A stretch of 64,000 nucleotides of DNA from Alnus glutinosa (GCF_958979055.1 NC_084893.1:24680987-24744986); one strand, 5' to 3'; shown: positions 51,290 to 63,480, counted from the stretch's first letter. The notes: a model not told the origin generated them from the sequence alone. Translations and numbers: made by a program.

Positions 51290-52586
51290 AAGGAGGAGCT
51301 TGAAGAAAAGCCTAGAGGTATAATATTGTCTTACACTTTTTTTGCTCTCATTTTGATTTCCTTGAGTTTATAGATGTTGATCTATTGCATGAAGGGTATT
51401 AGGACGTTCCTATATTGATTAAATGGAAATATTGTGGTACTTGTTGTGTTTTTGAAATGTACTTAGAGAAAAGTGTTGAGAACTAGGGTTCCCATGAAAA
51501 TGAAGGATTTATAACATGAAAAGTTGTTATTTTAAGATGCATGTTGAGTTGTGTGAGGTTGTATGGCGTAAAAGAGGATATTGGAAAAATTGAAAATCAT
51601 ATTTAAGTGAGTTTTCATGTTTGGATTAAGTTTCTGTACATTGTCGTTTGAACAGTGCTTATGGAGTTTGAGTGACGTATTACTCCAGAGCCTCAATCGA
51701 AGCGGCAACCGACCTAAGGACAAGAGAGCTCCGGTTGCAATTGCGGTTGCAATCCATTCGACATGGATTGTTCATAAACCTACAAAATATTATTAGAACA
51801 AAATGTAAATCATCTAAGCCTTTAGGTAGATACATTTTACCTTTGGGTCCTCTTGCACAACTACAAAAGCTTCTTCCTTCGTAAAATAATTGTTTTACAT
51901 GTGAAAATGTATAAGTCCACAGTTTAGTAAGTCACCGTAAATATATATATATATATATATATTTTACCCTAAAAAATTATAAAATAAAATAATTAAAACA
52001 AAAGAAAAAAGAAAAAATTTGACCTGTGAGAGCATCCTAGCCATTTCCATGGCCATGATGGGGGCAAAGGAGATGATTCACCGAATCAATCACTAAATTA
52101 CGCTAATCAACACCGTACGATATCCACGGAAGAAAATAGAGGATCAGATCCTTCATTAATCACAATCGTTCAAGCTGAATTCCACTAGATCAGATCGATT
52201 TCGAAATCAAATCAACAGGTTCAAGATCAGATCAAGAAAAATTACGATGCCAATAGCGCGTACGTAATCACAAAAAAAATAAACACTACAAAGATAAGAA
52301 GATCATGTACAAACATGACTTGTGCTTCATGTCATGTCTAAAACAATGGACAGTCCCGTGAGAGTACACTTCGATTTCCTTCAACATTTTGAATTCCCCC
52401 AACGGTCAAAAATAGCTTTCGGGCCCCACTCTCTCATTAATACTACTAATATAACAAATCCCTAAACCTACTAATCAATCTCGACCGTCCATATGTGGAA
52501 CCACCATAATAAAACAGTTATTTCAACGTCGCCGTTTTAGCGCCCTTCCAAGCCTCATTTGTGTAAATTTCTAGTCGTTTGTTCCA
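50641..52586. other. intergenic and repeat DNA, no gene seen
   Basis: About 50700-51130 repeats CGTTCGAAC-like words and may be LTR material. A (GA)n tract lies at 51237-51286. The minus strand near 52066-52023 reads a short open stretch (MAMEMARMLSQ) ending at a GT, which could be an orphan first exon; nothing downstream supports it. Confidence 0.4.
51237..51286. repeat. (GA)n microsatellite
   Basis: About 25 uninterrupted GA units. Confidence 0.95.
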
Positions 52587-52697
52587 ATGCCGAAATTAGC
52601 CCAAGACCCAAACCGTAAAGATGGAAATGGCTCTCAGGCGCTCAATCAAGCACAGAAATCGCTGACTTCTCCAGCGGATTCAAAGCTATTTGGGTGA
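52587..52697 (+). CDS. possible upstream ORF (36 codons) of the 472-aa gene
   Basis: ATG at 52587 opens a 36-codon frame (starts MPKLAQDPNRKDG) that stops at 52695-52697, eight bases before the main ATG at 52705. If the transcript starts upstream of 52587, it could reduce or regulate translation of the main frame. The transcription start is unknown. Confidence 0.35.
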   Translation: MPKLAQDPNRKDGNGSQALNQAQKSLTSPADSKLFG

Positions 52698-52704
52698 CTT
52701 CTTT

Positions 52705-55700
52705 ATGGCTCAGAAAGTTGAGAGAAACAAGAAAATGGTTCGCAGAAAGGCTGATGATCACTGGGCTTTTCTGGTACTCATCCTCTTCTTCAAAGCGTTT
52801 AATGCTTTTCGAATCTGCTTTCTTGATATTATTCTCGTTTACTTTTCTTATTCTTTTTGTTGGTTTATGAAAGCTGTTGGCTTTATTTTTTCAATCTTTT
52901 TGTTTTAATCTTTAAACAAGATTGTTCTTAATCTTAAATTCTTAATCATGGTATTTTTCTATTTGACATTGTCCTGTCATTTTTAATATCTGGGTCTGGT
53001 TTGAAAATTTGGGTTTCTAATTCTTCTGGTGAAAACTAAAAGATTCATGGGGTGCTTGAGTTCATTCCATTGGTTCTAACTTTTATGTCTGTTTCATTAC
53101 ATCAGTTTTGACGTCTGGGTTTAAAATAGAGAAAATGGGGTCTCTTTGTTTGTTTATTGATTTAACTTCTTGGTTGCTGGGTTTTATTGTTTCTTTGTTA
53201 TTTTGATTATCACTTTGATTTCTGATTTCTAGGCTTTGAGATTGGGTTTTGCATTCCTTGATTGTAGTTCTGATATCGTCATTTTCATTTCATTTAACTA
53301 TAGTTCTCTATTGATTTATGTCTGGATATTATATCTTGATTCACCTGGCTAGTTTTGGATGCTGAGAAAATGTATGAGAATAAACTTGAATTTTTCATCA
53401 TTTGGAGACCAGAAGAATTATGAATTGCATAAGATCCGAATTTTTTCATTATGCTTCTTATGGATCTTGAAAAGAATGGAAGCAAGTAATAGAAAGTGTA
53501 AAATTTAACTAAAAACGCAATTTGTTAAGCAATAGCAATTTCCTTTGCTTTCATTGCCCTTCTTGAGATCCAAACAGAGCCCTAGGGACCAAAACGAAGG
53601 AATCTTTTATCATAGGCCCGATATCTTTTGTTCATTTTTCCATTTTATTATGGCATGTTGTCCTTTTTGGTCTGTTCTGATATCCAAAGTTGTTTGTCTC
53701 CGTTACCACTCACAGTTGTTTTTGCTTGGATGATTATTGTATAGGAAGAAATCGAAGCACCTATGTGGGTAGATCTCACTCTAGAAGCTAACTTTAACAA
53801 CAAAGACACGTGAGCTTTTATATCATTGCTTTAAGCATTCCATGTTTTCTTTCCAGAGCTTTATTATCAAATTTTATGATTATGATACCAATTCTATTTT
53901 TCTCTTTGTTTACATTGCAGCAATGATGAGTGGTTCCTCGCAAGCCACCCGTATGCGTCCTCTTTTCTTCACTCGTATCTGCAGTCTTGCTACATTGGCT
54001 TTGGAATGTAGTTAAAAGTTTCAAATCTTACTGGTTATGAAATTGATTTAATTTTCAGGTTCCACCAGCGTTCTTCTCACCAATTAAAATCTGCATTTTC
54101 TCATTCTGGTGAGGGTATTACATCCTCAGACTCTGACTTACAGGGATCAACTTCGCCAAAAATTCCACTGTCAGTCTCAAGATCAAGAGGCAAAGACTAC
54201 AGCAGCAAGAAATGGAAAGCAGAAAATCATGATTTCTTATCAAGTAAGAAGCATCCAATTAAGGTTTTAAGTGGGAAATCTTATTTGGTGGATCCACAAT
54301 GTGGTGAGAAAATAAAACCTAAATCAAGCTTTATAAATTTAAAAGGAACTTCAAGGTCAAAATCAGGTTTCGTTTGTGAAAGCAGTCTAACTGGAAATAC
54401 CATACCGAGTTGCTCTAAACCCGTATCCACTTGCGGTGATCCTGCAAGTAGGTTGAGTTCTATGGGAAACAAAACTTTTGAAAGCAGTACAAGAAGCACC
54501 ATTACATCTCAGAGCAGTCAGCAACAAGATCAGAATTACACGGAGGTATCCTCTATGTTGTCAGATATGAGGATTAGTCTTAGGAAAAGCTGTATTACAA
54601 GACAAGCACCAAGGGTGGAGATGAATAATGATAAAAGGCTGTCAAGAGGCTGCAAATCATCAACTGGCAAGTCCAGTGTGGGTTCATCATCAAACCCATG
54701 TTATGATGTTAAGAGCTCAACATCTACATCACTACGTCAGAAAGGAATAATCCCAGATAGCAGAAATGTAGTGAGGATGACTTATGCAGCAATGAACAAG
54801 GTAAAAAAATTTAGTGTATACAGGGATTCAACCATTAAAGTTGAAGAAGTGAGCTCCAGTTCTAGAAGGGGAACTAAAATCAATGTCGTAAAGTCAGTCC
54901 ACCAGGAAGCTGCAAAACCAAAGGTGAGACGGTGTACAAATTTGAGACACCCATGTTATTAATTTTATTGAATAATAGCTTTGTGCTGAAGTACTTGTAA
55001 TCCATTTTTTTTAAGCTGTATTGAGAAATATCCTCTATATTGAGGCTGATTGTCAAATAAGTACAAGATAGATTGATTCACCTTTCTCTTGCAAGTAATT
55101 GATTATGTCCCAGAAGTATTCTAGGAGATGAGTGATTTTTTGAAATTCTAAATTTTTCATCAAGAATGATATAGAATATGAATTGTACTGATTTTTCTAG
55201 GTTCGATTTCAGACTGTACAAGCAAGAGCTTTGGTGCCACTTAGAGTTAATGAGCAAGAGTCGTCTATGAAAGCAGGCAGGTTTAATAGATTGGCAGGTG
55301 CTGGAAAAGAGAATGCTACAGGGAGATTGACTGTGAGTCAGAAATGCAGTGGCAAAGGCATTGCTGCTGTAGCCATGATTAAGGATCAGAAAGCGACAAA
55401 ACAGAGTGTTCGACATAGGGGTGGAGCAGGATTGGTTGCTTCACAGGTAGAGGTTCTAATTTTCAATAATCTTATGATCTTTTGTTCAGATTGCTAATGT
55501 TTGTTGCAGAATGCACTGTTTTCAGTCTGTTAAATTCAAAGCAAATATAGAACCCATTTTTAGCCCTTCAAAGAACTATTCTTCTACACACGTCCATGTG
55601 ATTATATAATGTTTGTTGTTGTGTCTCGTGTAGGTAAAAAAAGAAAGTTAAAATTTTTCAAAAATAGTCCTTTATTCTGAATGTAATGTCCCCCAGATCA

Positions 55701-55964
55701 AGTTAGCTTATAGCCAGAACAATTGCAGGCTATTTATAACTTGTTTTAGAGGCTATTTGCACGTTTATTACCGTCACATTTTCACTCGACATTGATATTT
55801 CTGAAATTTTATTTGAGCAGGGAAGAGTCACCGTTCGGTCCGAAGAGAATCAGCATGCGAAGGTGACCCAAAGGGGGGGAACGAAGAAAATAATAAACCC
55901 GAGACGGCCTATCTTCGATGAGAGAGCAGGGCAGCACAACGGGTTGTGTATAGTACAAACCTAA
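52705..55964 (+). CDS. plant protein of unknown function, Ser/Lys-rich (6 exons)
   Basis: Exons: 52705-52773, 53745-53809, 53921-53950, 54059-54923, 55201-55446, 55821-55964. All GT-AG, phases join; 472 aa. The N-terminus is the best-ordered part: DDHWAFLEEIEAPMWVDLTL, then DEWFLASHPFHQRSSHQLKS and AFSHSGE. Its tryptophans and acidic residues suggest a short conserved interaction motif. The rest is Ser-, Lys- and Arg-rich low complexity, probably disordered and perhaps nuclear or cytoskeletal. No catalytic domain or membrane segment is seen. I do not recognise the family and give no function. Conservation of splice phases over six exons argues strongly for a real gene. It is convergent with MRE11. 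Alternative starts at the second Met (MVRRK) are possible. Confidence 0.8.
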
Positions 55965-56201
55965 CATCTTTCTTACATGGAGTGAAACAATTACAAGTTT
56001 TGCTCCTTTTTCTTAGATTTGGGTGTCAACTTTTGGTGTTTTTTCGGCTTTAAACATCACTGAGACATCTCTGATATTCACTGAGACATCTCTTTGCGTG
56101 CTGCTTTATGTTTTCTAATTGTATATTCCTTTTGATTGTCATCATCATAATTTTCAACCTCCTGTTGACTTGAATATATTCAGACCGCTAAAAATAAAAA
56201 T

Positions 56202-56206
<5 letters not shown>

Positions 56207-56274
<68 letters not shown>
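56207..56274. repeat. (AT)n microsatellite
   Basis: About 34 AT units downstream of the 472-aa gene, next to the left end of a TIR element. Confidence 0.95.
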
Positions 56275-56276
<2 letters not shown>

Positions 56277-56296
56277 CGCATGAAGTGAGTAAATGC

Positions 56297-57668
56297 TAAG
56301 AGCATCTCTAACAATAATAGTCAAAGTAGTTATTGAAAAAGTACGACTCTCTACTACTTAGAAAAAACATTTTTTCTATACTCAACAAATTCTCAATTCT
56401 ACTCTTTATTTTCTTTAAATATTATTGTGTAGAAAAAGATTTGAAAGAAAGAGGGAGAGAGAGAGAGTGTGAAAGAAGGAAAGGAAGAGAGATAAAATAA
56501 TAAAAAACTCACCACTAAATTGAAGTGAGAGACGCTCTCCCCTCTCTCTAAAAATATCTTGGGCTTCTTGCTACTGGTGATCCCTCTATGGGAGGGGAGC
56601 TTTTTGCTTCCCTCCCGTTTGTTCCCTTTGCTTCTACTTTTCCCTTCACATGCTCCCTCCCGTTCGTCCCCCATGCTACTACCTCTCCCAACACACCATA
56701 ACACCCACACCCATCACTCAATAAATTTGAGATTTCCTTCTCAGATCACAAGGCCGGCTTTGTACCGGATTACATTTTCCTGTTTTCACTAGGTTTTCCT
56801 CTTTCCAACAGCAACTGATATTGGCTTTATCCCCCTTCCACCGTGTTCCTTGTTTCTTCTGGATTGGTGTTTGGTTTTGTTTCTTTGGTTTCAGATCTAC
56901 TCGCCTCCTTCCACTGGTTCAGGACATGACCCTCAGCAACGGGTTCCTCGGCTTCTCTGGTGTCCGCCGGTGGTCTCCGTCTTCTCCACCGCCCTCTGGA
57001 TGTAGGCGCGTGTCTCCCACTCGCCCGAGAGCTTCAATGCTCAACCGGCGCGTGATGCATCCGCCTGCTTCCTCCATCTTCTCCTGCTTCCTCCCCCGGC
57101 GGAACCTGACGAAACTGGGGCTTCCCGCTGATGAGAGGCTGTCCTTGGGCGGCGCGTGTTTCTCACGCGCCCCTCAGGACAGCTCCCACCCATCATCCAC
57201 CCGATTCTCTGCTGCTGTTGTTTATTTTCGTTTTATATTTTTTTGGGCTTTTGTTTCGTCTCCCTTTCCCCTTGTTTACCTCTGTTGTTATGGTGTTTGG
57301 GTCCTTGTGACTCAATACACCTTTGAAATCACCTTTACTGATAACCCCGGCTTTGTGGCATCCGTGCCTCGAGCTAATGGGCCCGCATCTTCGGAAGCAT
57401 TGCCCCCGCGTACTTTCGTTCTTAGTTTCAATTTTGGGTTGCCCATGCCCTCGTGTTTTTTCTTTTTTGTTGTAATTGGTTACTGTTTGTACTTATAAAA
57501 AAATAATAATAATAATAATAAAAAAAAAACTGTTTGTAGTGTGAATAGGCTCTTCGGCCTATTTACTATTCACGCTTGAAAGAAAAATTATATTCTACCT
57601 ATTCTACTAGAGATGAAAAATGGCTTATAATAATAGTCAAATTTGCCTATTCTGTTGGAGTTGCTTTA
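56297..57668. mobile_element. candidate 1.4-kb non-autonomous TIR element with GC-rich interior
   Basis: The left end TAAGAGCATCTCTAACA pairs with the right end, whose complement is TAAAGCAACTCCAACA, a widespread type of plant DNA-transposon terminus. Subterminal AATAATAGTCAAA is present on both sides, though as a direct motif. The interior (about 56540-57420) is GC-rich and holds a 225-codon frame without a recognisable domain, ending beside an A/T-rich simple repeat (57497-57530). No target duplication was found, so limits are tentative. The interior may be captured host or retroelement sequence. Confidence 0.5.
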
Positions 57669-58144
57669 ACAGGCCTTCTAATTGACTGCGGAACTAAATG
57701 CAACTTGCTTTAATGTCCGTTCTAGCTGAGCTTGGCTCGAGTATCAAGTTCAATATATGACACAAAAATTAACACTTTTAAATGCCGAAACTTCACTTAA
57801 ACCTTATAAACCTTCCATCACTTTCACACAAAGTTTAAAAACTCTCAATTTAATTAGTATATCAAACATTTAATTTTTTACAATATCTATGTTAACTGAA
57901 AATCTTAACAGAGGCCTTTGACCTCAAACCCTAACGGAGGGTTGACGAAGATAATTGTAAATGTCATAAAAGTTTTGAATGGTTAAGTGAAGTTTCACTT
58001 AAATGTTATGAGATATTGACGCAGCCTTGCACCAGTGCATCTGAATGGCAAAACATTACCTTCCAATTTCCCAATGAATCCGGAAAGTTCTCGTGACATC
58101 TCCGGAGGCATTTTATAATCATATTATTATCCCATATTATAATT
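57669..58144. other. intergenic, no gene seen
   Basis: About 57780-58010 has paired stretches CGAAACTTCACTTAAACC and GTTAAGTGAAGTTT, suggesting another decayed inverted-repeat element. Confidence 0.4.
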
Positions 58145-58287
58145 GGGAAATGATACTTACACTCTTGGAGTACAACAATGGTACAACAACAAGACACATT
58201 GGGGTGGGACCTAATGTTTAGGTCCCACCCCAATGTGTCTTGTTGTTGTACCATTGTTGTACATTTGAAGTATTTTGATAATTTCTC
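58145..58287. mobile_element. hairpin MITE with 9-bp target duplication and 45-bp perfect arms
   Basis: 143 bp flanked by exact ATTATAATT duplications (58136-58144 and 58288-58296). The outer parts pair imperfectly (GGGAAATGATA with TATTTTGATAATTTCTC). The inner arms 58170-58214 and 58218-58262 are perfect complements over 45 bases around a 3-base loop. It lies about 370 bp beyond the MRE11 stop codon. Confidence 0.9.
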
Positions 58288-58660
58288 ATTATAATTTTGT
58301 CTTACTGCAACAAAAGTAAATCAAAAGAAACCATACCCCAACTTCAACTATGCGACAAAAAGATTTGGAGCTGTGTAGGTCACAAATAATATCCTCTCAC
58401 ATCATATGACTACACACACCGACTGAAACAAAAAGTTAGCGCGCCTTATAAATTAAGCATACGCCGGAAATGCAGAGAACATAGACCGCCAAAATATCAT
58501 TGCGATTCACACTGGGGAAGACCGACAATACTTCAACTGAAGACAAAACATTTAGCTAATCCTACAAAATCTTCAAATGAGTTTAAGCCACGTACCAATA
58601 CAAAACATCTTGATAACCAGCATCTGATGAAGGTATGGTGGAACAGGAACTCATTGATTT

Positions 58661-61600
58661 TTACCTTCTTAAAGCGCCGTAATTTCTTGTCACCTATAAA
58701 CAGGGAGAAGAGCAGTCAGGTCCAACTACACACAATCTCAAGGATGGAGAAAAACCACATCTCTAAGATCCTATGAATAATATAGTGGTAAAATAGCCTG
58801 GTTGAACTCTATTCATCTAAATTTACACTTGCAGGTTTATCAATCATCCTGTAACGTACGCTGCCACAGATCACAGGGCATGGATAACGAAGATGAAATG
58901 TTATAATAAGGTTTATAAAGTTTGAAAGCTAGGGTTTGACATGGATAATGCCTGTATCACCTCAAGAGGATGGTGGTTTAAATCATTTAATTATAATATA
59001 TCATAATATTCTTCCTCAAGGCTAACTAAAAACAGGAACACGTTGTAGAGAGGCTCCTAGATACAATAGCGAGTTTATGATCAGAATATAGCACTGACAG
59101 TTTAGTTACATGGGATCAAAATATTAGACAAGAGCAAGACATTTCCATCAGCCGAAGTCAGGCGAGAGAAAAAGGCTAGTAGTTTTAAAAAAGCTAACTA
59201 AAAAACAGAAAAAAGCACTTTAATTAGATACCTTTGGATATATATTCAGTTAAAACCCCTAGCAAATAGAAAGACTGCCCAAAAAATAAAGTGAAAAAGA
59301 AAAAACCAACCCGAGGTTGAGACTTATTTAATCTCTTTGCCACATCATCATCGTCGTCATCATCATCATCTTTCTTCCCAAGCATCCTATGAATCGTAGA
59401 GTTATCTGATTTCCTTCCCCTCTTAGAGGATTGTGTAGAACCTCTACCTCTTCCCCTGGGAGCAGCCCTTTTGCGTCCTTTGCCTTGTAGACTTGCATCA
59501 TTTTCCTTAAAAAAAAATAAATGATACTTGGTTTAAATTTGACCAATGAGTACATTAAGAAAGTATCGATGTCCAATATATATACAATATGTCGGCACGG
59601 CTAACTCAAGGCAAACTGGAATTGAGTTCTGCAAGTGTAGTGTTGGTGGGCCAAGTTATATTCAAATGGAAGAGTACTCACATAATTAAATCAGAACATA
59701 AAGAAGAAAAGCAATTTGAAAGATTTGCACTTATGATCAAGATTAGGAAAAGATAAAGGTACTGTTGGCCTAACGTATCAAGTCAACAAATAAAGAGTCC
59801 ATACCGAACTGTCATCAACCTCATCAATTCCATATGTCCCAGCTTCTGCACTTGAAGCGGAATCCACATTATCCTCATCACCAGCAATACTTCGAACAGA
59901 AGCTGATGCGGCAACTGATGCAGATCTGCAATAATAATAATAATAATACTTAAGATGCTTCACTAGCTACATGAATGGCTAAATTTTTTAATGCAATATA
60001 TCTCAAAAGGTGCAGCAGAGTTCTGATTGCATACATTCCATAATTCATACTTCTTTTGGTAAACTTCTTACATTCTTTACCAATAAAAGTGCCTAGGTAA
60101 ATAGACTCCCCCTTTCATACATTATCACAACCCACTCTTTTCTTTAATTCAAATCTTCAGAAAGAGCTCATTCCAACTCAATACTCTGCTTATTAAGAGT
60201 TTTTAGCTTTGCCCTGATCTTCTTCGTTAGTTTTTTTTTTTTAAAAAAATTCTAGTTGTTTCTCATTGTCCAGGCTTATGATTCGCCTTGTGCTCATCAA
60301 CTCTAAGATTGAAAACTGAAAGTGACACAGAGAAAAGCAAGCTGGATAATTAGACAGGGATCCCCCGCAATTCCTAACACTTCAATAAATAGAAAACTTC
60401 ATTTTTGTTTCCTTTCTTGCTTTCCCCATTTAACTTATTGACAATATTTGTTTCTGACACAACTCCTCCATGACTCAGCTAGAGACACGGAGTGAGAGAG
60501 TGTGTGTGCGTGTAGCATGGCTAATATTAAGGAGAGAAAGAAATGGTTGGGATGTGGAGAGAGCAGGAGATCCCAATTTCACTATTTTCGATCCTAGACC
60601 ATTTTTTTTTTCTCTCCTCTTACCAGTTTCGGACATCACCCAGGCTTCTCATTCTACTTCAAATAAATATCAAATATAGTTTCTTTGATGCCAAAATTTA
60701 TACCTAAAAAAAGCTGGGCATTATGCATCTGAACAAGCTTTTGAGGAAAGAGTCTACAGCAACAACACTTAGCACATAGTATTTGGTACATTCACTTATA
60801 CTAAAGCATGATTTAGACAAAAAATCTTGCAGCTTGATACATGAGGGGTTTGGGATCTAGAATTACAACTAGCTCAACATTTCTTATAGATCAATAAGTA
60901 CATTGTCAAACTTTAGGTCCAATACTAACCTTTCAGAATGACGGAACCCTAAAGCTGCATCAAGAGTTGTCTGCTTCAAGTTACTGGCACCTCTACCCCT
61001 ACCCCTTCCTCTTGTAGAAGTTTTACTTTTACCAAGTTCAGAAGCACCACGAGACGCCCTAGATGACCCTCTCCTGCCTCTAGCACCAGACTTTGAGCCA
61101 GATATCTGTGTTGTGTCTTCATCATCACTAAAAGAAACTGCACTTCCAATTCCGGCAGCACTTCTACTTCTTAGATCCTACATGAAATTGAAACACAAGA
61201 TTAGAATGCAAATAATAGATGCATGCATATATACAACCCAAAAAACACTGCCCAAAAAGTTTCCACCATGGGGATTAGTAATGCAATGTCAACAAAGTGG
61301 ACTGTAACAAAAGTCACCTCGAAAGACCGAGAAGTGGATGTGATTTGTGTGGTATCCTTGGGGCGTGCAGACCTTTCTTTGACACGTTCCTGCAGAAAAA
61401 GAAGATACATAAACAGTTATAAGCAATAAGAACTTTTGCATGTATGGTCAAAGAATCTGGAAAAGTAGCCTCCTTAAATGCACTTTTGATGCCTCAACAA
61501 TATCTAGTTAAATAAAAAATTGTTTTAAATAATATATATATATATATATGAATGCATCTTTATTCCAATTCATATAAACCAACAATAACTACAAGAATAT

Positions 61601-62596
61601 TTGACTAGTTGCCAAATGGCCCCAAGGGGCCTGAAGGTGGCTGCTGAGCCTTTTGCAATAGCCACTCCATTAGCCCCAAAGACAGCATTGCTCTCCTCAG
61701 AAAGATAAAGTGGATTGCTTAGGTGATATTTTGACTATAATGCATATTACTTGACCATTAATGTAATGATAAAGACAAATATAATGAACTTAAGCTTCTT
61801 GCCTCCATGAATTCTCCAACTTTAAGAATTAAATCTTCCTCTTCAAACTTCAGCGAGTCTGCATCCTTGGCAATTTTGTTCTGTGGAAGTAGTAAGCAAC
61901 AAATCAGTCAAGACAAAAACAAAAAAAAAAAAAAAAGTAATCATTTGTATATAATACAATAACAAAAGACCTACACCCAATACTCTAAAAAGGCAAATAT
62001 CATAACAATGCAAGATTTATAATTACATATATCCAGTACATCTAAAGTCAACCCATCACTTTTTCATGCTCACTAAAGTGTAGGGATGATGATCATATAG
62101 GGTACTTACTCGTGTTTCATCAAGATTGTATTGCAGACAAGAATAGAAAGCCATTTTGTCATCCTTGTTAACAAAATTTTGTAAAGCAACATCCAAATCA
62201 TTGACTGGAAGGATTTCCATTTTCTGCACAATCAATAAGAGGTTTAGATTTATAACAAAATAAACATATTAAGCGATGCATAAACAAATCTATTGTCACT
62301 TTTAGCGTTATGCAAGTTCCATTTACCCCCCTGAACCAAAAAGAAAATTAGATACTCAATAGAGCTTTTGGCTTGCGGTATAGAACTGGAATCCATGCCC
62401 TATGCTTCAGTAAAATTCAATTAAGTTTTCACAAACAAATTTTACTGTTGTATGAATGTGTGTATCAAAACCACAAGCAATGAAAAGGAAAATTAAATTT
62501 AATGGTCCAGTACCAGATTATTTTCTGCGACTAAAGCCTCTATATTCTGCTGATTTAGTTCTTCTGGGCGAAGCCGTTCTGAATCATCAATTTTAG
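58661..62596 (-). CDS. MRE11: MRE11 double-strand break repair nuclease subunit, C-terminal part (5' end outside window)
   Basis: Exons on the minus strand: 62596-62514, 62223-62110, 61880-61803, 61389-61318, 61177-60930, 59925-59805, 59505-59311, 58693-58661. All phases join: 313 complete codons after a split first codon, then stop. MRE11 with RAD50 and NBS1 processes DNA breaks in the nucleus. Only the C-terminal third is here; the phosphoesterase domain lies upstream of the window. Diagnostic stretches are DDSERLRPEELNQQNIEALV, MEILPVNDLDVALQNFVNKD, FSDDEDTTQ, RGRGRGRG-type glycine-arginine segments, a poly-Asp tract and the end VTRNYGALRR. The third listed exon ends at a GC donor (GAG then GCAAGA), a GC-AG intron. 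The next upstream intron holds LINE debris. Confidence 0.93.
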
Positions 62597-62729
62597 CTAC
62601 ATTCCAAAAAGGACTAAAATTATACCACTTCCATGAAAATATCAATTGTAGACAAATCTGTAAATTTAAAACAAAAAGCACAAAACAACTGCATAATATC
62701 TGGTATCGAAGAATTTTATTTTATTTTTT

Positions 62730-63480
62730 TACAAGTAATTCAAAGAACGCGCAGAGGGGTGCAACCTATGTACACAGAAAGTATACATGAGAAATCCCCG
62801 ATAAGGGAGAAAAAGAAAACTAGAAGTAAAAAAAAAAAACAGTACAACTAGAAAAGTAGGGACTATTATACACCGTCATCCATGCATAAAGGGATGATTT
62901 GAACATAACGAATTTTAGTTCTACCACCAAATCTCGCAATCTTCAAAACTCCTTGCATTCCACTCTCTCCAGATCAATCACATTAAGCACAAAGGAGCCA
63001 TTCCCCAAACTTCTAAAATGTTGCGACTTCTCACTTGACCTCTACGGCTAGCCAACAACTCTATTACCTTTCTTGGCATAACCCACTTTATACCAAAAAG
63101 GTGGAGCAACACGACCCGTAATTCTCTTGCCACCTTGCAATGAAGATCAATGGACTCCCTACTCTTCTTGCACATATAACACCAGTCTACCACTATGATG
63201 TTCCTCTTCCTCAAATTATCCGAAGTTAAAGATCCTCCCTAGAGCTGCCATCCACAAAAAGAAAGCCACTCTCGAAGAAGTCTTACCTCTCCAAATACTC
63301 TTCCAAGAAAATGGGGAGCCGGTAAGAATGGACGGAATATGATTAAAGGAACTTACTTTAAACGTCCGACTTTTGGGGAGGATCCAACATATTTTATCCT
63401 CACCACGTCTTAACCTGATAGAGTACAAAAGTTTAAAGAAAGAAGTGACCAAATCCACCTCCCAATCATGCACCAGTCTA
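62730..63480 (-). pseudogene. LINE relic with zinc-binding reverse-transcriptase tail, in an MRE11 intron
   Basis: Broken minus-strand frames read SIWRGKTSSRVAFFLWMAAL and, after a frameshift, VDWCYMCKKSRESIDLHC and LFGIKWVMPRKV. This is the zf-RVT region at the end of plant LINE ORF2. The 3' part ends near an A-rich tract (T-rich on the plus strand at about 62715-62730). The copy is 5'-truncated and frameshifted. It lies upstream of the MRE11 exon at 62596. Confidence 0.85.

Noticed and set aside
56821-57498. 225-codon frame as a gene
   Set aside because: No recognisable domain, no splice or neighbour support; it lies inside a candidate transposable element.
62730-63480. LINE insertion as disruption of MRE11
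   Set aside because: The fragment lies in what should be an intron; the flanking exon 62596-62514 has a proper acceptor and phase. The upstream exons are outside the window, so disruption is unsupported rather than excluded.
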